Origin: Chaenocephalus aceratus | Lineage: Eukaryota; Chordata; Actinopteri; Perciformes; Channichthyidae | Assembly (NCBI GenBank): GCA_023974075.1 | Contig: CM043790.1 | Coordinates: 15,239,804 to 15,303,803, forward strand | Reading direction: 5' to 3' | Length of the DNA stretch: 64,000 nt | Part shown: one piece after another, positions 22,746 to 36,300 of the stretch | How positions within the stretch are numbered: position 1 is the stretch's first letter | How the letters are laid out: each line of letters opens with the position of its first letter | Notes under the pieces: generated by a model | The model's database searches: none | Told to the model about the DNA's origin: nothing | What the model saw: the letters and a program-made list of their open reading frames with translations, nothing else | Position numbers and translations under genes: made by a program

Positions 22746-23640
22746 CCGCTCTAAAACTAAACCCCGCGCGTCATGGCGTGCGGAGAGTAATGGTTACGGT
22801 GAAATGCGTAATGGCACTGCGCCACTGGCTGCACCCGACTTTTCTAGTACGGGGCGTGCCTATGGGTGCTGTCCTTTCACGGAAGGTGGTCACCACGGAC
22901 GCATGTCTGACAGGCTGGGGAGGTATTTACGAAGATCGTCCGGTGAGGGGTCTCTGGAGCAGAGACCTCCAGCGGGCGCACATAAATTACCTGGAGCTTT
23001 TAGCGGTGTTCCTCACCCTAAAACGCTTTCTGCCTTTTCTCAGGGGACATCATGTCCTCGTGAGGACATACAATACGACCACAATATCGTATATAAACCG
23101 CCAAGGGGGTTTGCGTTCTCTCCAGTTACACATGCTGGCACGCAAACTGATCTTATGGAGCGGCGGACGTCTCCTCTCTCTGAGAGCGACGCACGTACCA
23201 GGAGTGATGAACCTTGGGGCGGATCTGCTGTCCAGAGGTGCACCACTATATGCAGACTGGACTCTACATCCAAGGATTGTGAGTCAGCTGTGGGTGCGTT
23301 ACGGCAGAGCCGCGATGGATCTGTTCGCATCAAAAGAAAATGCTCAATGTCAGCTGTTCTTTTCAATGCGTGATCTAAATGCACCATTAGGCGTGGACAC
23401 GCTCGCGCACGTTTGGCCTCCGGGCCTTCTGTACGCGTTCCCACCCCTGGCTCTGATACCCCCAACTCTGGCCAGAGTGAAGGAACAACGCCACACACTT
23501 ATCCTGATAGCTCTGCACTGGCCCGCAATGTACTGGCTGGCGGAGATATATCAGCTGCTGTGTGGGCAGCCATGGCAGCTCCCACTACGCAGGGACATAC
23601 TGTCTCAGGCGGGGGGGGGGCGATCTTTCACCCACATCCA
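22730..23640 (+). pseudogene. DIRS-like RNase H and methylase-like region
   Basis: VTTDACLTGWGG, INYLELLAVFLTLK, VRTYNTTTISYINRQGG and HVPGVMNLGADLLSRG are the RNase H motifs. The usual RTDNTT catalytic aspartate appears here as YNTT, a likely inactivating substitution. The following DLFASKENAQCQLFFS and DTLAHVWP segment is the conserved block after RNase H in DIRS elements, where a DAM-like methylase is described. A run of ten G near 23611-23620 shifts the frame, so the normal ending continues in another frame to 23685. Confidence 0.8.
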
Positions 23641-23655
23641 GAGTGCTTGGCACTA

Positions 23656-24017
23656 TGGGCCTGGCCCGTGAGTGGTACAATCTGAATACAGTGGGACTCC
23701 CTGAGAAGGTGATAAACACTATTCAAAGTGCGAGAGCTTCCTCCACCAGGTCTCTCTAAGTGTACCTGGCTGCTATTGATACGAGTCAGGATCTGCAGGC
23801 ACCTTCGGGTCGGCGTGCTCATTCGACTCGTGGTCTGGCTACATCCTGGGCTTTGCTCAAGGGTGTTTCCATCCAAGACTTTTGTGCAGCAGCGAGCTGG
23901 TCCTCGCCGCTCACTTTTGTCCGCTTTTACAGGCTAGACGTCTCTGCTCCTAGTGTGGCCCGAGCAGTGCTGGGCACCTTGTTGAGTCAGAGCTCTAAGT
24001 TCTGGTTGGTTTGGTGA
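23656..24017 (+). pseudogene. DIRS-like tyrosine recombinase, internally deleted
   Basis: The N-terminal start of the domain (VGLPEKVINTIQSARASST) is followed within about 20 bases by its C-terminus (RRAHSTRGLATSWALLKG, then FVRFYRLDV). The C-terminus keeps the H-x2-R segment and the FYR tyrosine expected of the active site. Several hundred residues between them, including the first catalytic arginine, are missing, so one clean deletion removed the middle of the gene. Confidence 0.8.
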
Positions 24018-24096
24018 ATTTCGAGATAAACTCGTCTGGCAATACGAGAGCTACAATATCCCATAGTGAGACATCGAACGGAGTGTTATGAATGAG

Positions 24097-24399
24097 AACT
24101 ATAGGTTACTTACGTAACCCCAGATCTCAGAGTAACATGTAGTGAGATGTCTCACCAGACGTCCCTCCTTGCTATGGTGAAGCGAGAATAGGTGCTTATT
24201 TTGAATGACGCATGCGACGTGGCGCAAGCTACTTATAGGGGGTGGATTCCCCTGACGCTGACGTCAAGATCACCAGCCAATCAGGATTGGCGTAATGAGA
24301 TTGATGCTTCTGTTTGCTCCGCGATGAGGCGCATCCCATAGTGAGACATCTCACTACATGTAACTCTGAGAACTGGGGTTACGTATGTAACTTATAGTT
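24097..24399. repeat. Terminal inverted-repeat hairpin of the DIRS-like element
   Basis: AACTATAGGTTACTTACGTA...GTGAGATGTCTCAC near 24097-24157 is complementary to GTGAGACATCTCAC...ACGTATGTAACTTATAGTT near 24340-24399. CCCATAGTGAGACATC also occurs directly at about 24060 and 24333. DIRS elements end in inverted repeats and internal complementary regions; this is read as the right end. Confidence 0.7.
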
Positions 24400-27300
24400 A
24401 CAATACGTAACCACCTGTTTTCTGCATTTGACATATACAACCAGAGGAATGAAATAAAGGAACATGGTCCTGCATTACAAGTTAGTGAAATCAACAGTGA
24501 AGGTAGTTTTTTTTTTTTTTACAAGAGGTAATTTATACATTGTGACTTCTAAGTTGAATAAAACCAATGTATACCAGTAAGTCATGACAGTGTGACAGTG
24601 AGTCAGCATGCACACTGTCAGCATCCTGAAACTAAAGGCAGGAAAGTGAGTTTAGCCATTCATGTTAGGCTACTATTAACATCGGTGCTATTCATATATA
24701 TTGAAATGCATGTTGTAAGGAAAGACCTATGAATGTTTTAAAGGTCCTGCAAATGTTTTGCAAAACCTGGGTTTTCAATTACTTTCAGTGCTTAGTTTTG
24801 GGTACGTCAGGCAAGGTTGCTAAAAACACACATAACTTACTAATAGTAATAGCAAGCTTGCAGTTTTTTTTATGTTAAAAACCCCCAAAAGTGGACATTA
24901 CAGGCTGATCACGATTTAGCCTTTGGGCTCAAAGTTCGATATTTCAGGGGCTCTTGTGTAGCCAGTGAATACATGGATAACGGACGTCCAGGACATATTA
25001 AATGGCAGTAAAAGGGGTTATTAATTTTCAAGACATTGTTGTAATTTTTTTAAAAGAGCTCGGGGCACTTTTCTGGCGAAATTGAATAAAGAGTTCTACT
25101 CTCTGTCAGAAAAGAGACACGCAGCAGCATAAAAGTCACATATGTATCAGGAGCTGGCGAAGAACAAAAGTAAATCTTAGACGAGAGAAAATACAAAAAC
25201 ATAAATGAATGAATGACAAAGCTGCAACAAATATGGTAGATTGGTAAATAGGCAGCTGTCTCCTATATTTGCAATATCATCTAAACAATTGCAGCACAAA
25301 GTAACCCCACACCTCAAGCCAGAAAATGTTTGAACACAAAATCTCCAATGCTTTGTCCAAATGCATTCAGTAGATTTTAGTGACTGTGTGACAAACCTAG
25401 AGTTTTCCCTTATCTCTGTGTGATGAACAGTAGGATCCTGTTAACTTGTGAATAAGTTGACTTTAAGAGCAGCCATAGATGCTATCTGAGGGAACCCAAA
25501 GAAAGTCGATTGAATTGTACGAATTACTGAAAGACAGTGCTGGAAAAAAAGAGGTTTTATTGTCTGTCGGTCGCCAATTTTCTGTCAAATAAATTGTTAT
25601 CAAGATGTTCTCCTGAATGTCATTGGCATAGCTTAAACTGCAGGCTTTGCACATAAAATCTAAATAAAATGTGAAGAGCTGAGAGAGGACGCATGGTGTG
25701 CCTTGCATCAGCAGGAACTCCTCTGCCGGTGCACTCCTCAGCGCTGTAAACATGCCGTTTGATTTATAGTAGGGTGAGCACATAGAGGAGAGTCACTAGT
25801 CACTGAATGCTAATGTGCCAAAGTTAAGCCTTGCATACAAATGTCTTCCCCCCCAGCCTTTGCCAACCCTCTCCTCTTTCTATTTCTCTTTGCTTTTTTC
25901 TTTTTCTCCCCACTCTCCTGCTCTTTCTTTCACTCAAACGTACTTTCCTGCTTTCTCCTCGAAGACAACCCGCAGTTGACGAATGGTTGCTGGGCCGCTC
26001 TCTTGCCTAGTGGAACACGCAGGCAAAGGAAAAGCAAGTAGCTCCAACGATTTCCTTTGTACTTTCTCTGCTTTCTTTTCCCCTCGGTTCCAGAAGTGTT
26101 CAGAGCCAGATATTCACATGGTGCCTGGGTGTTGAAGTGGAGCCACGCACCAGGATTTCAAACTGGTTTGATGTAGAGGAGACACACTGCTGCTAACTCT
26201 GTTTTGCTAACAACACCTCACTTAGGCTGTCATTTATCCATATAATGTGGTGTATGGGATTATGTATTATATAATACATGAAAAGGACACCAACATTCTT
26301 TACATGGGTAATAATCTTATTATTATGAGAGAACAAATAAGTATAATCAGAAAAATAAGCGGGATCAACCACATCAAGATGACAATTATAGAAAATCTCC
26401 TTTTTTTCTACAAAGGAGTTGATCATTTGCATGTGTTAAACATTTTATATTGGATTTTATTAACATACTGCATTGATTTTGCCCTTTCCTTGTTGGCATG
26501 GATGCCTATTGAGAAAGTATTGCACACCAGGGCCTTGATCTAACTTTTGATCAAAGGAAGAAGCAGTGCCAAACCTGTGACATACGTATGACAGTGTGAT
26601 TCACTACAACCAGACCATTGTGATCTCAGTCACGGTGGAATTGTGCTGGGCTGCTAGCCTGCAGCATTTAACACAAGACAAAAAGCAGGATAAAGAACAT
26701 GTGACCTCTTCGATATGAGAGACTGAACATGAGATCAAGCCTGAAAGATCAGTCTTGACATAACAAGATAATAACCATTGCTTTTGCATTCATTAAAGTC
26801 GTCTCCGATGCAAAATGGACCAAATCTTATCTGACACGTCATGAGCTCCACGCTGCATTTTGTAAAACAAGCTGAGGACAACAGCACATGGGCAGTCATG
26901 GTTGCCAGCTCACGCAATGCGAGTCGAAGAGAGGACAGAAACTAAACAAAGACTGAGTGCTCGGAATACCACAATACCACATGCAGCCCCGACATATTTT
27001 CCGTCAAATGCAATAGCTTTGGATTTATATGATGCATATACAATACATAAGAATGTGTGCCACTGCCAGGCCCAACGTACATGCAGTCTGTGAGACGGTT
27101 TCATGTGATTAGCCAGCTAAAAAAAGAAGAATGTGTTTTTCGAATCAATCCCTTGCTATTTTGGCGTATCGCTCTAACTGAATGTTGAGGCAGGCTATTT
27201 TCCACCATCATAATTTCTGGTTTTCAGTGAAAGAGAATGGGGTGCAGCATATGTTGTTTGCCACTGATTGCCATTATACCCATTGCTCAAAGCTGGCAAG

Positions 27301-30300
27301 CAGTCCATCCCGAAGCTCAATGTTTAAAAATGAAAATCAGCTTTGCATGTGCCCCTACAGCAGATATTAGGCTGTACTGTGGTGTACTTCCAGCATGCTG
27401 ATGTGATAAATGCAGTAGCTCATTATTGTTAATCAGGACAGAATCAGTGACATGCTGCAACATTGAAAAAGAGACGTATTTAATTGTGCACAGTCCATGC
27501 GCAGGCTCCTTCATCGCAAGCGTCTGGGAGATAATAAGTGGAGAAAAATGTTTCCAACTCCCATATGAAAAAAGGGAAGCACTGCAGCCTCATATCACAA
27601 ATAATGACCGTGAGTGAGATTCCTCCACACGTATAATGATGTCTTTTGTCCTCGCTGCGCTTCGGGCGCCATGATGTTTCAAACTGTTTATATCGTCAAC
27701 TGGGATTACACAGGCCCTTTGCTCTGAAATTCCACCACACTCCCCTGTGATATAGGATACAGTGTCAGTGAGGCTCTAATGGGCCCTTTAATCTGCACAT
27801 CCTTTCAACAGCACAGCCAGGCGCGGCACACATGGGTGGGGACAGATGTGGAGGATGTCGAGCGAAATATTTTGACTGGTGATAAACACTGCCTTGATAA
27901 TGTTTGGACGTTTTACTGCAACATTTCATTTTGAAGGAGATTGTGTTTATTTTTGTTGTGGACATCTGGAAGTGATTGAAGGTGGATTTTTTGTACTTCT
28001 TATGTACTGAAATCTAGAAGTTCTTTTAATTCAATTTGATGTTCTAATGTGTTCAATAAAGTGTGCCATTTCTTTGCACACACATCACCCACAAGCTCTT
28101 TTTTTATAGTGCATGGACACATTATGAATGTGCAGTCTAAATGCACGCAACTTGACATTTTTCATCACCTATAATTGCGTTGCCAACTGAGGTCACATTG
28201 GAGAATTTCCAAAGGGAATTTCCCTGCAACTCAGAGAAACTCAAACCTCCTCACCCCTATGACCATTGTATTTCTTTTTTATTTCAAAACTCTGGAGCGT
28301 TTCTGATCATAGACACAAAGGCACAGATGGAAACCAGACCATTCTGTGGATCCTTGTGTACATAGTCATTGTGACATTACCCAATGTTTACTGTACTAGA
28401 ATTCTGAATATTTGAGTCAATTTGTTGTTTTCACCGTCTTCTTGGATTTTTCCCAATGAGAGGGTTGAGCTTAGTGGGACTGAACACTAACAAGATATTT
28501 TTTAACTGTAAAAGGGATAACGTTTCAAGATTGTCACAAGTTTGACACGTCATAGTTGTTTTTGGTTTTGCAACTCTCCTATTTTGACCCTGCCTGTTCC
28601 TGACTTGATTTAACTGAACTTTCTGAACATTGTTTCTGTCGTGCTCTTGGGTTCAAATCCGTACCTGTGAACGTGACAAAGATGAAAACACCCAAACCGG
28701 AAAATGGTGCGGTCATGACCTTGTATCAATTATAAGGTAGTAATGTCCAAAAGCCTACACATATGCTCTTTTTAACTGTAAATAGAAACATCATTTAAAA
28801 TATAGCATCATGCTGTATAGAAAAAAACATAGAGAGACACTAGAGATTGGGACCATACATGAATTAGGAAAATACAATCAAGTGAGAAGTACAGTAGGGT
28901 TATTCTCTCATAGACTTCTCTAGATATGTTGCAGAAACATCCTGCTGGATATTGCAAAGAATACAGGTTTAAAAGCACCTCCGCAATGGCATCATTGATC
29001 AAACCCAGACTTTGACCTTGGCTTGACCAATGCAATACTATGGACCTTCCATAAGTGGAGAATGAAAAAAGGCACATCTTGTTGAAGCCTTGAAAACTGC
29101 TACAAAAAGTCCTGCCGTGTAGAGTTTAATGACCATATTTCATAGAGGAAACTGATGCCAGACAGTTAACCACACTGAATTTGTGTTATAGGATTTATTC
29201 CTATTCTCTTTCTCGCTAAATCCTATATAGATAAATTGTTATGTTTTTTACCAATTGAAATTTACATGGTTAAGTTTGCTTTAAAAGTGTGAGGGTGGCT
29301 AATTTATCACTGGGATTTCTGCTGTGAATACTAATGGCAGACTGGGTTTTCCAGACTTTGCATGCGTACAACTACTATCAGATAAATGATGATGATGAGA
29401 TGATGATGATCAGTGGGTGGATTAGTCTTGTATTTTTCCATGATAATTATACAACAAATCATCCAAGCAATGTTCTATCCTGGCTGCAATCTATCAGAGC
29501 AGGTTACACCAAGTTCAGGTTAACAAATTGTTTTAAGGTAAAATAATACTAGATAAACCGCCAAGAGAAAAAAACAGAACCCTTTGTTCCACTTCAACCC
29601 ACAGTCAAAATGGACATTATGAACTGTACACTGTTATATGACACATACAACATATGGCCCAAAATATGTGGACAATCTTTTTAAAAGAATCTTTAGTCCT
29701 TGTGATGCAAATGACGTAATCTACCATGACTGCATGTACGTCAATGTGCAGCCCAGTATTTGTGTTTTATTGACTGCACATGCCTCTCTTTTGTTCCACA
29801 CTTGAGTCAAGTTTGTGGCTCAAGCACATCTAGAAGGTTTACGAGGGAAGAAAAAGATAACAAAGTGAATGATTGGTCTGGAGAGATGTTGTTCAAGGAG
29901 TACGGCCCTTACGAATATAGTTTGTCTTTAAAGGAATACAAAGAAATCCAAATGCCATTAAACTCCTGCCATAAAATGGAACATGAATTGTGAATTATGT
30001 AAATGTGCATGCGCCAAACTGTCTCAGACACTCAATTTTAGCATAAATGGAAACGCTTGCACATCCCTTTGCTTTTCCTTGCCCATTATTTTCTTCGCTA
30101 GTCCTCTCATCACTGCCACTTCCAGCTCTCTGTTAGCTGTGGTTGTCTTGGGCTTGGCACTCACAGACTATACGTGTGTATGTCTGAGCCTCATTCTTTA
30201 AACACTGGACATTTTCAGTCTCAGCATGCAATAACGCCACAAGAGCCAAGCACACAAACAACTATTTCTTGCTGGGTTTCCTTAATGGAACTTAGGACAA

Positions 30301-32857
30301 TGACTCGTTGCTTTGAAACCAGAAATGAATGTGAAACTCCTGCCATGTACTAATATGAGACGGAAACTTGTTATGCTTTTGGAGCAGCTACTTAATGTGT
30401 GTAAGATGTTGAAGAAGATCTCTGGCAGCTAATAAGACACATTTTCCACTCTATTTAAGCAACAATTATTCTACTTTCCACTTCCCATAACGTTTTTTTC
30501 GGGTTCAAAATAGAGTTGTCAAGTGCATCTCTTCCAATGTTCGGACTTTTTTTCCGTATCTGGAGGCAGCGATGGAGTTTGTTTACCACAGCTTGAAGCA
30601 CAAAGACAGTACTGCCATTGTGTATCTGCATACTTTGTGTGAGTATGAGAAAGTGGGGGAGGTGCTCACCATTACAATCACCAGGATGTGACAATGCAAT
30701 GCCCAAGTGGCCCTCTTTCTCTCCCTCCTCAGCTTTAATCCAACACACGAACATCTTGAAGCGCTTAATCTCATCAAGGCTCCTTTTTTTTTCTCTCATC
30801 ATGCTGCCGCTCTCCTTTAGAAGTGGTGGGCCTGAACACACTCCACCCATATGTGGCATCCCAGAAAGTGTGGGCCGAGGCCTGTGAGAAACCAATTAGC
30901 CTCCGGAATGATCCTTTTGATGATAAGGACCAGCGGTTTGTCCACACGTAAGGAACAGAGCAAAGGGGACATTCATGCAGCAAGAAAAACAGCACCTCCT
31001 GCAGGAGGCATGTAGTTAGGGAAAAGGAAAATGAGAGAGAAAGCAGGTGTACTGTACTTTTGGACTGTTGACTGCACAGTACATTTCACACCGAAAATAC
31101 TGACGAGAGATCGTGCAATATGGAGGATTTATTTCTCACTGGATTCATAATCACTGCCAGAACTGTTTCTTTTCCTGCTCACTGTGTCTCAGAGAAAATC
31201 TTAGGGACAGGCAATCATAAGGAGTTCCAGGCAGAAAACCTGGAAACGGGCTTGTTGAGTGTGGAGCAGCAGCGCTGAGGTCACTGATCTCCTGCCCATC
31301 CCACACACTCACATTACAAAGCCACTGTTCAGACATAAATCTTCCACGTCCAGCCATCTGGAGCCCATCTTCACACTCTGATACACAAACCCCTCTTCGG
31401 GCATTGACCTCACTCGCACAATTCCCATATAAGCATGATATCACTTGGGTTTTTCTCATTGTACAAACATTGACTTCTACATTATAAGTACAATGCACAC
31501 ATGCATGCACATGTCTCTCAGACAGTGAACCAAAAGGGAGGTGATCTTGGATAGATGACTTATGAGTGGAAGGTTCTGCAAAGCCGACCATCGTGTTTCC
31601 ACATGTTTCGCCAGTGTGATTCGGTAACCTCAGTTCGACACTGGTTGTTGGGTCAGCTATTCGTTTTCCGCCATTTCAAGGTCTACTGCCAGCGAGATAC
31701 ATTTCTCTTTGACGGATCACATTTTTCAAGAGAAGCAAACAGGTGCAGGTCCTGGCAGTGCACCAGGAGAGAGCATAGCAGGAATGTCAGACTGTTGCTC
31801 AAAAATAAAGCCTCTAAAGTGTCAAATAAATAAAAACGACTATCCATGAGAGAGCTTTGTGAAAGCAGATCTGGAAGGTGAACTGAATGGGGATATGGGG
31901 ATGCTGGAGTTAGCAAAGGAAAGCTGATCTACAATGTTTTTGAAGTGTTGAAGGGTGGATAAAAAAAAACATATTCACCTTTAAATGTAGCTGGCATTTT
32001 AATTCTAAGATATAAAAAATACGAGTCAGAAATAACGGCATCCATTGTGAAACTGATCTAGTACATTTACACCTGCAACTAAAAGTTGACACATAAAAAC
32101 GACAAAGTAATTTTAAAGTCAAGCCTTTTATTATACCATATAACCAAAACCTTTGCAGGGAACTGCTTTAATAAAAGTTAAAGTGTACTAATAAATAATT
32201 AGAGTAAAGAATATATTGGAATCACTAACAATGCAATATCCAATATATGTAACTCTTAAAATATAAAATAATGAATGCATGTCAAAACTTATTTCGAGTG
32301 CTTTATCTGTTCTTTAAACAGCTTAATATTGAATGCAAACCCACATTTTAGAGAGGTTCACCATAATAAAAAAGGAACTTCATAAAGCTTTCATTGGAAC
32401 CAAAAACTAGAAAAGAAAAAGTTCCTGTTAACAGCAAGGCCTATGGCTAACAGAGACTTGTTTTTTGCAATGGAAAAACCAACACGAAAAAGAAAAAAGA
32501 CACACATACAACATTATTCAATATTCATTATTTAAAAGCAGGCAGCGGCTGAAGTGACACATTTGATTGACAGGTGCATCTTTTTTGATTTATGTATATA
32601 TAATAATTAGTATAATTAGAGAGCTATTGATCAATGAGACCCAGGGGTTGATGACTAAACACTGAGGTAAATTAATGTAAATTATATGCTAATTTAATCC
32701 TGAAGTGTGTTGGTTTGTCTGAGGAGCAAAACCATTAGGATTCAGCACTTCATCATGAACGGATCAATAGATAATAGGGCCCTGGGCACAGACATGGAAA
32801 AGGCCCCACTACCTCACCTTCTTTAAAAAAACATATATTTGTGTTTCTTTGTGATTG
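24400..32857. other. Quiet intergenic DNA
   Basis: AT-rich sequence with few recognisable repeats. A decayed LTR-like remnant may lie near 28543-28679, ending AACGTGACA. One exon-like block at 30821-30947 is listed separately. Other open frames show no domain or splice support. Confidence 0.5.
30821..30947 (+). other. Exon-like block with canonical splice sites (tentative)
   Basis: A T/C-rich tract ending CTCCTTTAG and a donor CACAC|GTAAGG bracket 127 bases that are open in one frame: VVGLNTLHPYVASQKVWAEA, then RNDPFDDKDQRFVHT. I do not recognise the peptide. Upstream, at 30571-30690, another short open frame starts at ATG (MEFVYHSLKHKD). Chance occurrence in 64 kb is quite possible, and overlapping frames also exist on the other strand. 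Confidence 0.2.
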
Positions 32858-33385
32858 TGTTACAACTGAATAAACGGGTTTGAACTCAAATGCACGACTC
32901 ACACAGGTTTTAACAAAAAAAGGTTTATTCAAACCAAAGCTCAACGACAGTGGTATAAAAAACTAAATTACTCTTAACAAGGAAAAACAGTATCAAAACA
33001 AAGTCACTTCACCCCTCACTTCAAATCACTTCAATGAGGAAAAACACTAGGAGCATGAATAACCAAATACTCAGACAAGACGTGGCTCAAAGCTCTGCTT
33101 GGGATTATTCCTGGCATGATACACTGGTAGACTGTCACAAGAAACTAAACAAACTGGCACAGGACAAAGGGAGACAAGGACAATAAATACACCAGGTAAT
33201 GGGGAACAGGTGGAAACAATCAGGGGTGGGGTCGACAATCACAGGAGTGGGAGACACACAAGGAAGGTCAGAGTATCTGAAACGAGAGGGAAGGTTACTA
33301 TTCAAAAATAAAGGGGAAAATCACTAGACAAAGACAAAAACACTTAACTAGACTAACATGATTTGCGAGAGATTGGATTGTTACA
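32858..33385 (-). mobile_element. Solo-LTR-like repeat
   Basis: About 528 bases from TGTTACAAC to GATTGTTACA, with a reversed poly-A signal (TTTATT near 32920) and a CAGGTGGAAACAATCAGG-type body. This body recurs in the other LTR-like repeats here (37083, 43999, 56541). No clear target duplication was found. LTR status is inferred from TG...CA ends plus AATAAA. Confidence 0.5.
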
Positions 33386-36300
33386 TATTACTCTGTGTTT
33401 TTCTGTCTCTTTGTGGTCTTTTTGCATGTCTTTGTCGTTGTTTTGTGTCTCTTGTGGTCTGTATCATCGTATTCATTTAATGTTACTTTTTGTTCCTTTT
33501 GCATCAAATTGTGGTCGTTATGCGTCTCTTCGAATGAGATATTGTAGGTTAAGTCCAGCTGGGCCCCTGACCTTGGTGACCCGTACGCCGGCCATGCACC
33601 TCAGGTTATTTCTAACAGAGAGAACCGACTCAGTGATATTTAAAGGACACTCAAAGATAAATGTATTCTCTGCAGTAATTAAGCCTTGGGTGTTGTAATG
33701 TCTCTAAATGTTACACTGACTGATGTATGACCTCTCCATTATGTCTGTTTTTGTATGCGTGTGTTTATGTATTAGGGGGTCAGCCTTCCATCCAAGCAAT
33801 TTTGGCTACTTAACTCCACAGTTAAGAATCAGTTTAGTTCAAATAACTTTGTTCCTGATTACTTCTGTTCCAGTCTATTCTATGTCCATTATGCTGAATG
33901 AACGACAAACATTTATCTTTTCTTTTAACCTCCGTTGTTGGTCCCTACCGCCTCCTGAAGACAATCAGAATCAGAATACCTTTATTAGTCCCACAGAGGG
34001 GATACCTGGCTTTCTGTTAAATATTTACCAGCAAGCAGTGATGTACGGTAAGAATTATTCAGGTCCTTTACCTATGTAAAAGAACCACACAGCAATATAA
34101 AAATAGTAAATGCTCAATAATAAGTACAAGTACTGCATGATAAATCTTACTTAATTAAAAAAAAGTACTTGTTTCTTCTCATAAACTATATACAAGTTTG
34201 ACATTATTCAGCTAGGGGTGCTTATTTTTGCATCAGTGTGCAATCTAGGCAGCAGTAGTTATTGTTGTAGTTGGTCAATGTGTAGCTAGTTATGACTTGC
34301 TGATATTCAGCTTGGTAGTCCAGTGGTTCCAATCTTAGGGGCAAGGGCCCTCGGAAGGGCCACAAGATACATTTGGAGGGGTTTTGCAGGTACTGTTACA
34401 GAAAGAGACATCTACTGTACAGTAGTGACTAATTACAGTATTGTAAAAGACAATTACAGCTCTATTGTCAATATTTGTGATTATATCATTTACACAATAA
34501 CCAGCCTCAGGGAGATGACGTCAACATAACAAATGATCACGGAGAAATGTGCGGAGAAACTAAATGGTCATAGCCAAGACCCAATCCAAGGAAGAGGATT
34601 ATTTGACATGCAACAATGCAGCCGAGGAAGGAGGGACTTTAAATCAGAGGCCATGAGGGAGCCATCACCTCTCTATGGCGTTGCATCATATCCATATTTA
34701 ACCTCTCCCGCACAGCGTTCTTAGGGGAGCATGAGATAATGTATGAACATTATGGATACACAGGAGGACGTGATTTTCTCCCAGCAGGTTTGAAAACACT
34801 ATGGTCCCAGCCGGTGAATGTTTATGAAGCAATTATGTGACAAGGAGAATTCTCTTTGTATCAGCGCCACTGCAGCAGCTTTGAATCGTAATGGGTCGCT
34901 TGTGATGTATAATGTTCCCCTGTGACTTGGACTGTAGTCAAAAAAAAGCATTCAGCTGTACATGCAGAAATCTGGCAGATGGCTGTTGAATCATTAATAT
35001 ATCTTTCAAATATGAATATTGGAGAGGGTCATAAAGTTAAAAATAAAAGATGGATCATAGTTCATCCTAAATATGACTTGTATCATGAAAAAAATGATGG
35101 CTATTAAAGTTTCAGCCATGATGTTGATTTGTTGCAGCTTAGCCATCTTTAATGCATTACAGGAAATTCCAAACAATGAAATCTATGAGACCATCAGCCA
35201 TAAAAATGATAGATACATATTGAAAAACATCTGACCTGAGCCTCAGAAAATGCAGTCTGTTCTGAATGTACTGTACCTAAATAAAAAACACAAGGGCCAA
35301 TATGCTGATCCATATGGAAAAAGGACGATAAGCGAGCACATTTGTACCGATGGTATTTTTGATGTCTATCATTCGTCTGTAACAGATACACCTTCTTTTT
35401 ATCAAAGTATAAATCCATCCTGACTTCCAGACCAATTTTGTGATGCTTGTAACCTCAAGACAAAGGTTCATTTTGTTATGAATCGAAATTGGATGGAATA
35501 GGTTTAAAGAGTAGGCAATGACATCCGGAGGCCAAGAGCTAAATGTTGCTGATTTAAGCACAACTGACTGAAACAAATTCAACATTTGACCTAGAGAAAA
35601 ATACATTGCTGGTTTATACACTAATTGTGTGCCTCTGCTGTGACATGTTTACATGCTTTAATGTTCAAAAAGTGCTTAATATGTTCTCGCACTGCCTGTG
35701 CTGCAGTTCTTCTTTTCACCCTGGTGTTGGAGCACCAGCCAATAAGCGCAAATGTTACATAGTGATGTCATTATGTCACGGTAGTAAACAAAAGAGCCTC
35801 TTTATTGTGTCACATGAAGAGGATATTGAGCTGGGTAACATATGCCACTGGGAGGTTAGATAAGCTCACTATGCTAACACACCCATAATGTTGTTGCAAA
35901 CATCCTGGTGTTTACTTATTAATATGAAGTTCATGGCGGCCCTGGGCGTAAAATCAGGGGAACAACATTCTCAGCAAGATTTAATGGTCGTAGAAATGTT
36001 GAGACATTTCACTGGAAGAGTAAAATCCAATGTCCAAAAGGCTTCTTGTAGATTTTTGTAATTACTTGTACACATGGGAACATTGAAATTGTGATGAATC
36101 GTTACCTTCTTCTAAAATGAAATGTATACAACAATAACACGTTGATGTTAATTAGGTACATTAAATAACTCCAAGATGCATACACTGTACATGTAAAATA
36201 AATAGCTTTCCTCTCCCTGGGCTACAGTACCTCATAACTGTTGGTGCGGAAAATCATGTATCCTCTGTGGAGAACATAAACCTCTAGACATAAATAATAA

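Larger units (their letters stand above)
21421..24399 (+). mobile_element. DIRS1-like tyrosine-recombinase retrotransposon, 5'-truncated and internally deleted
   Basis: In order: end of ORF1/pol leader, reverse transcriptase, RNase H, a methylase-like DAM region, then only the first and last pieces of a tyrosine recombinase, and a terminal inverted-repeat hairpin at 24097-24399. DIRS elements integrate with a tyrosine recombinase instead of an integrase and lack target duplications; the order seen here is the canonical one. Several frameshifts and a deletion make it inactive. Confidence 0.85.

Noticed and set aside
28640..28680. GGGTTCAAATCCG, a possible tRNA B box
   Set aside because: No A box at the required distance upstream and no cloverleaf. 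The end AACGTGACA suggests a decayed LTR-like repeat.
31151..31591. 146-codon minus-strand frame
   Set aside because: No recognised motif, membrane or signal feature, or repeat association. Long chance frames of this size are expected in 64 kb.
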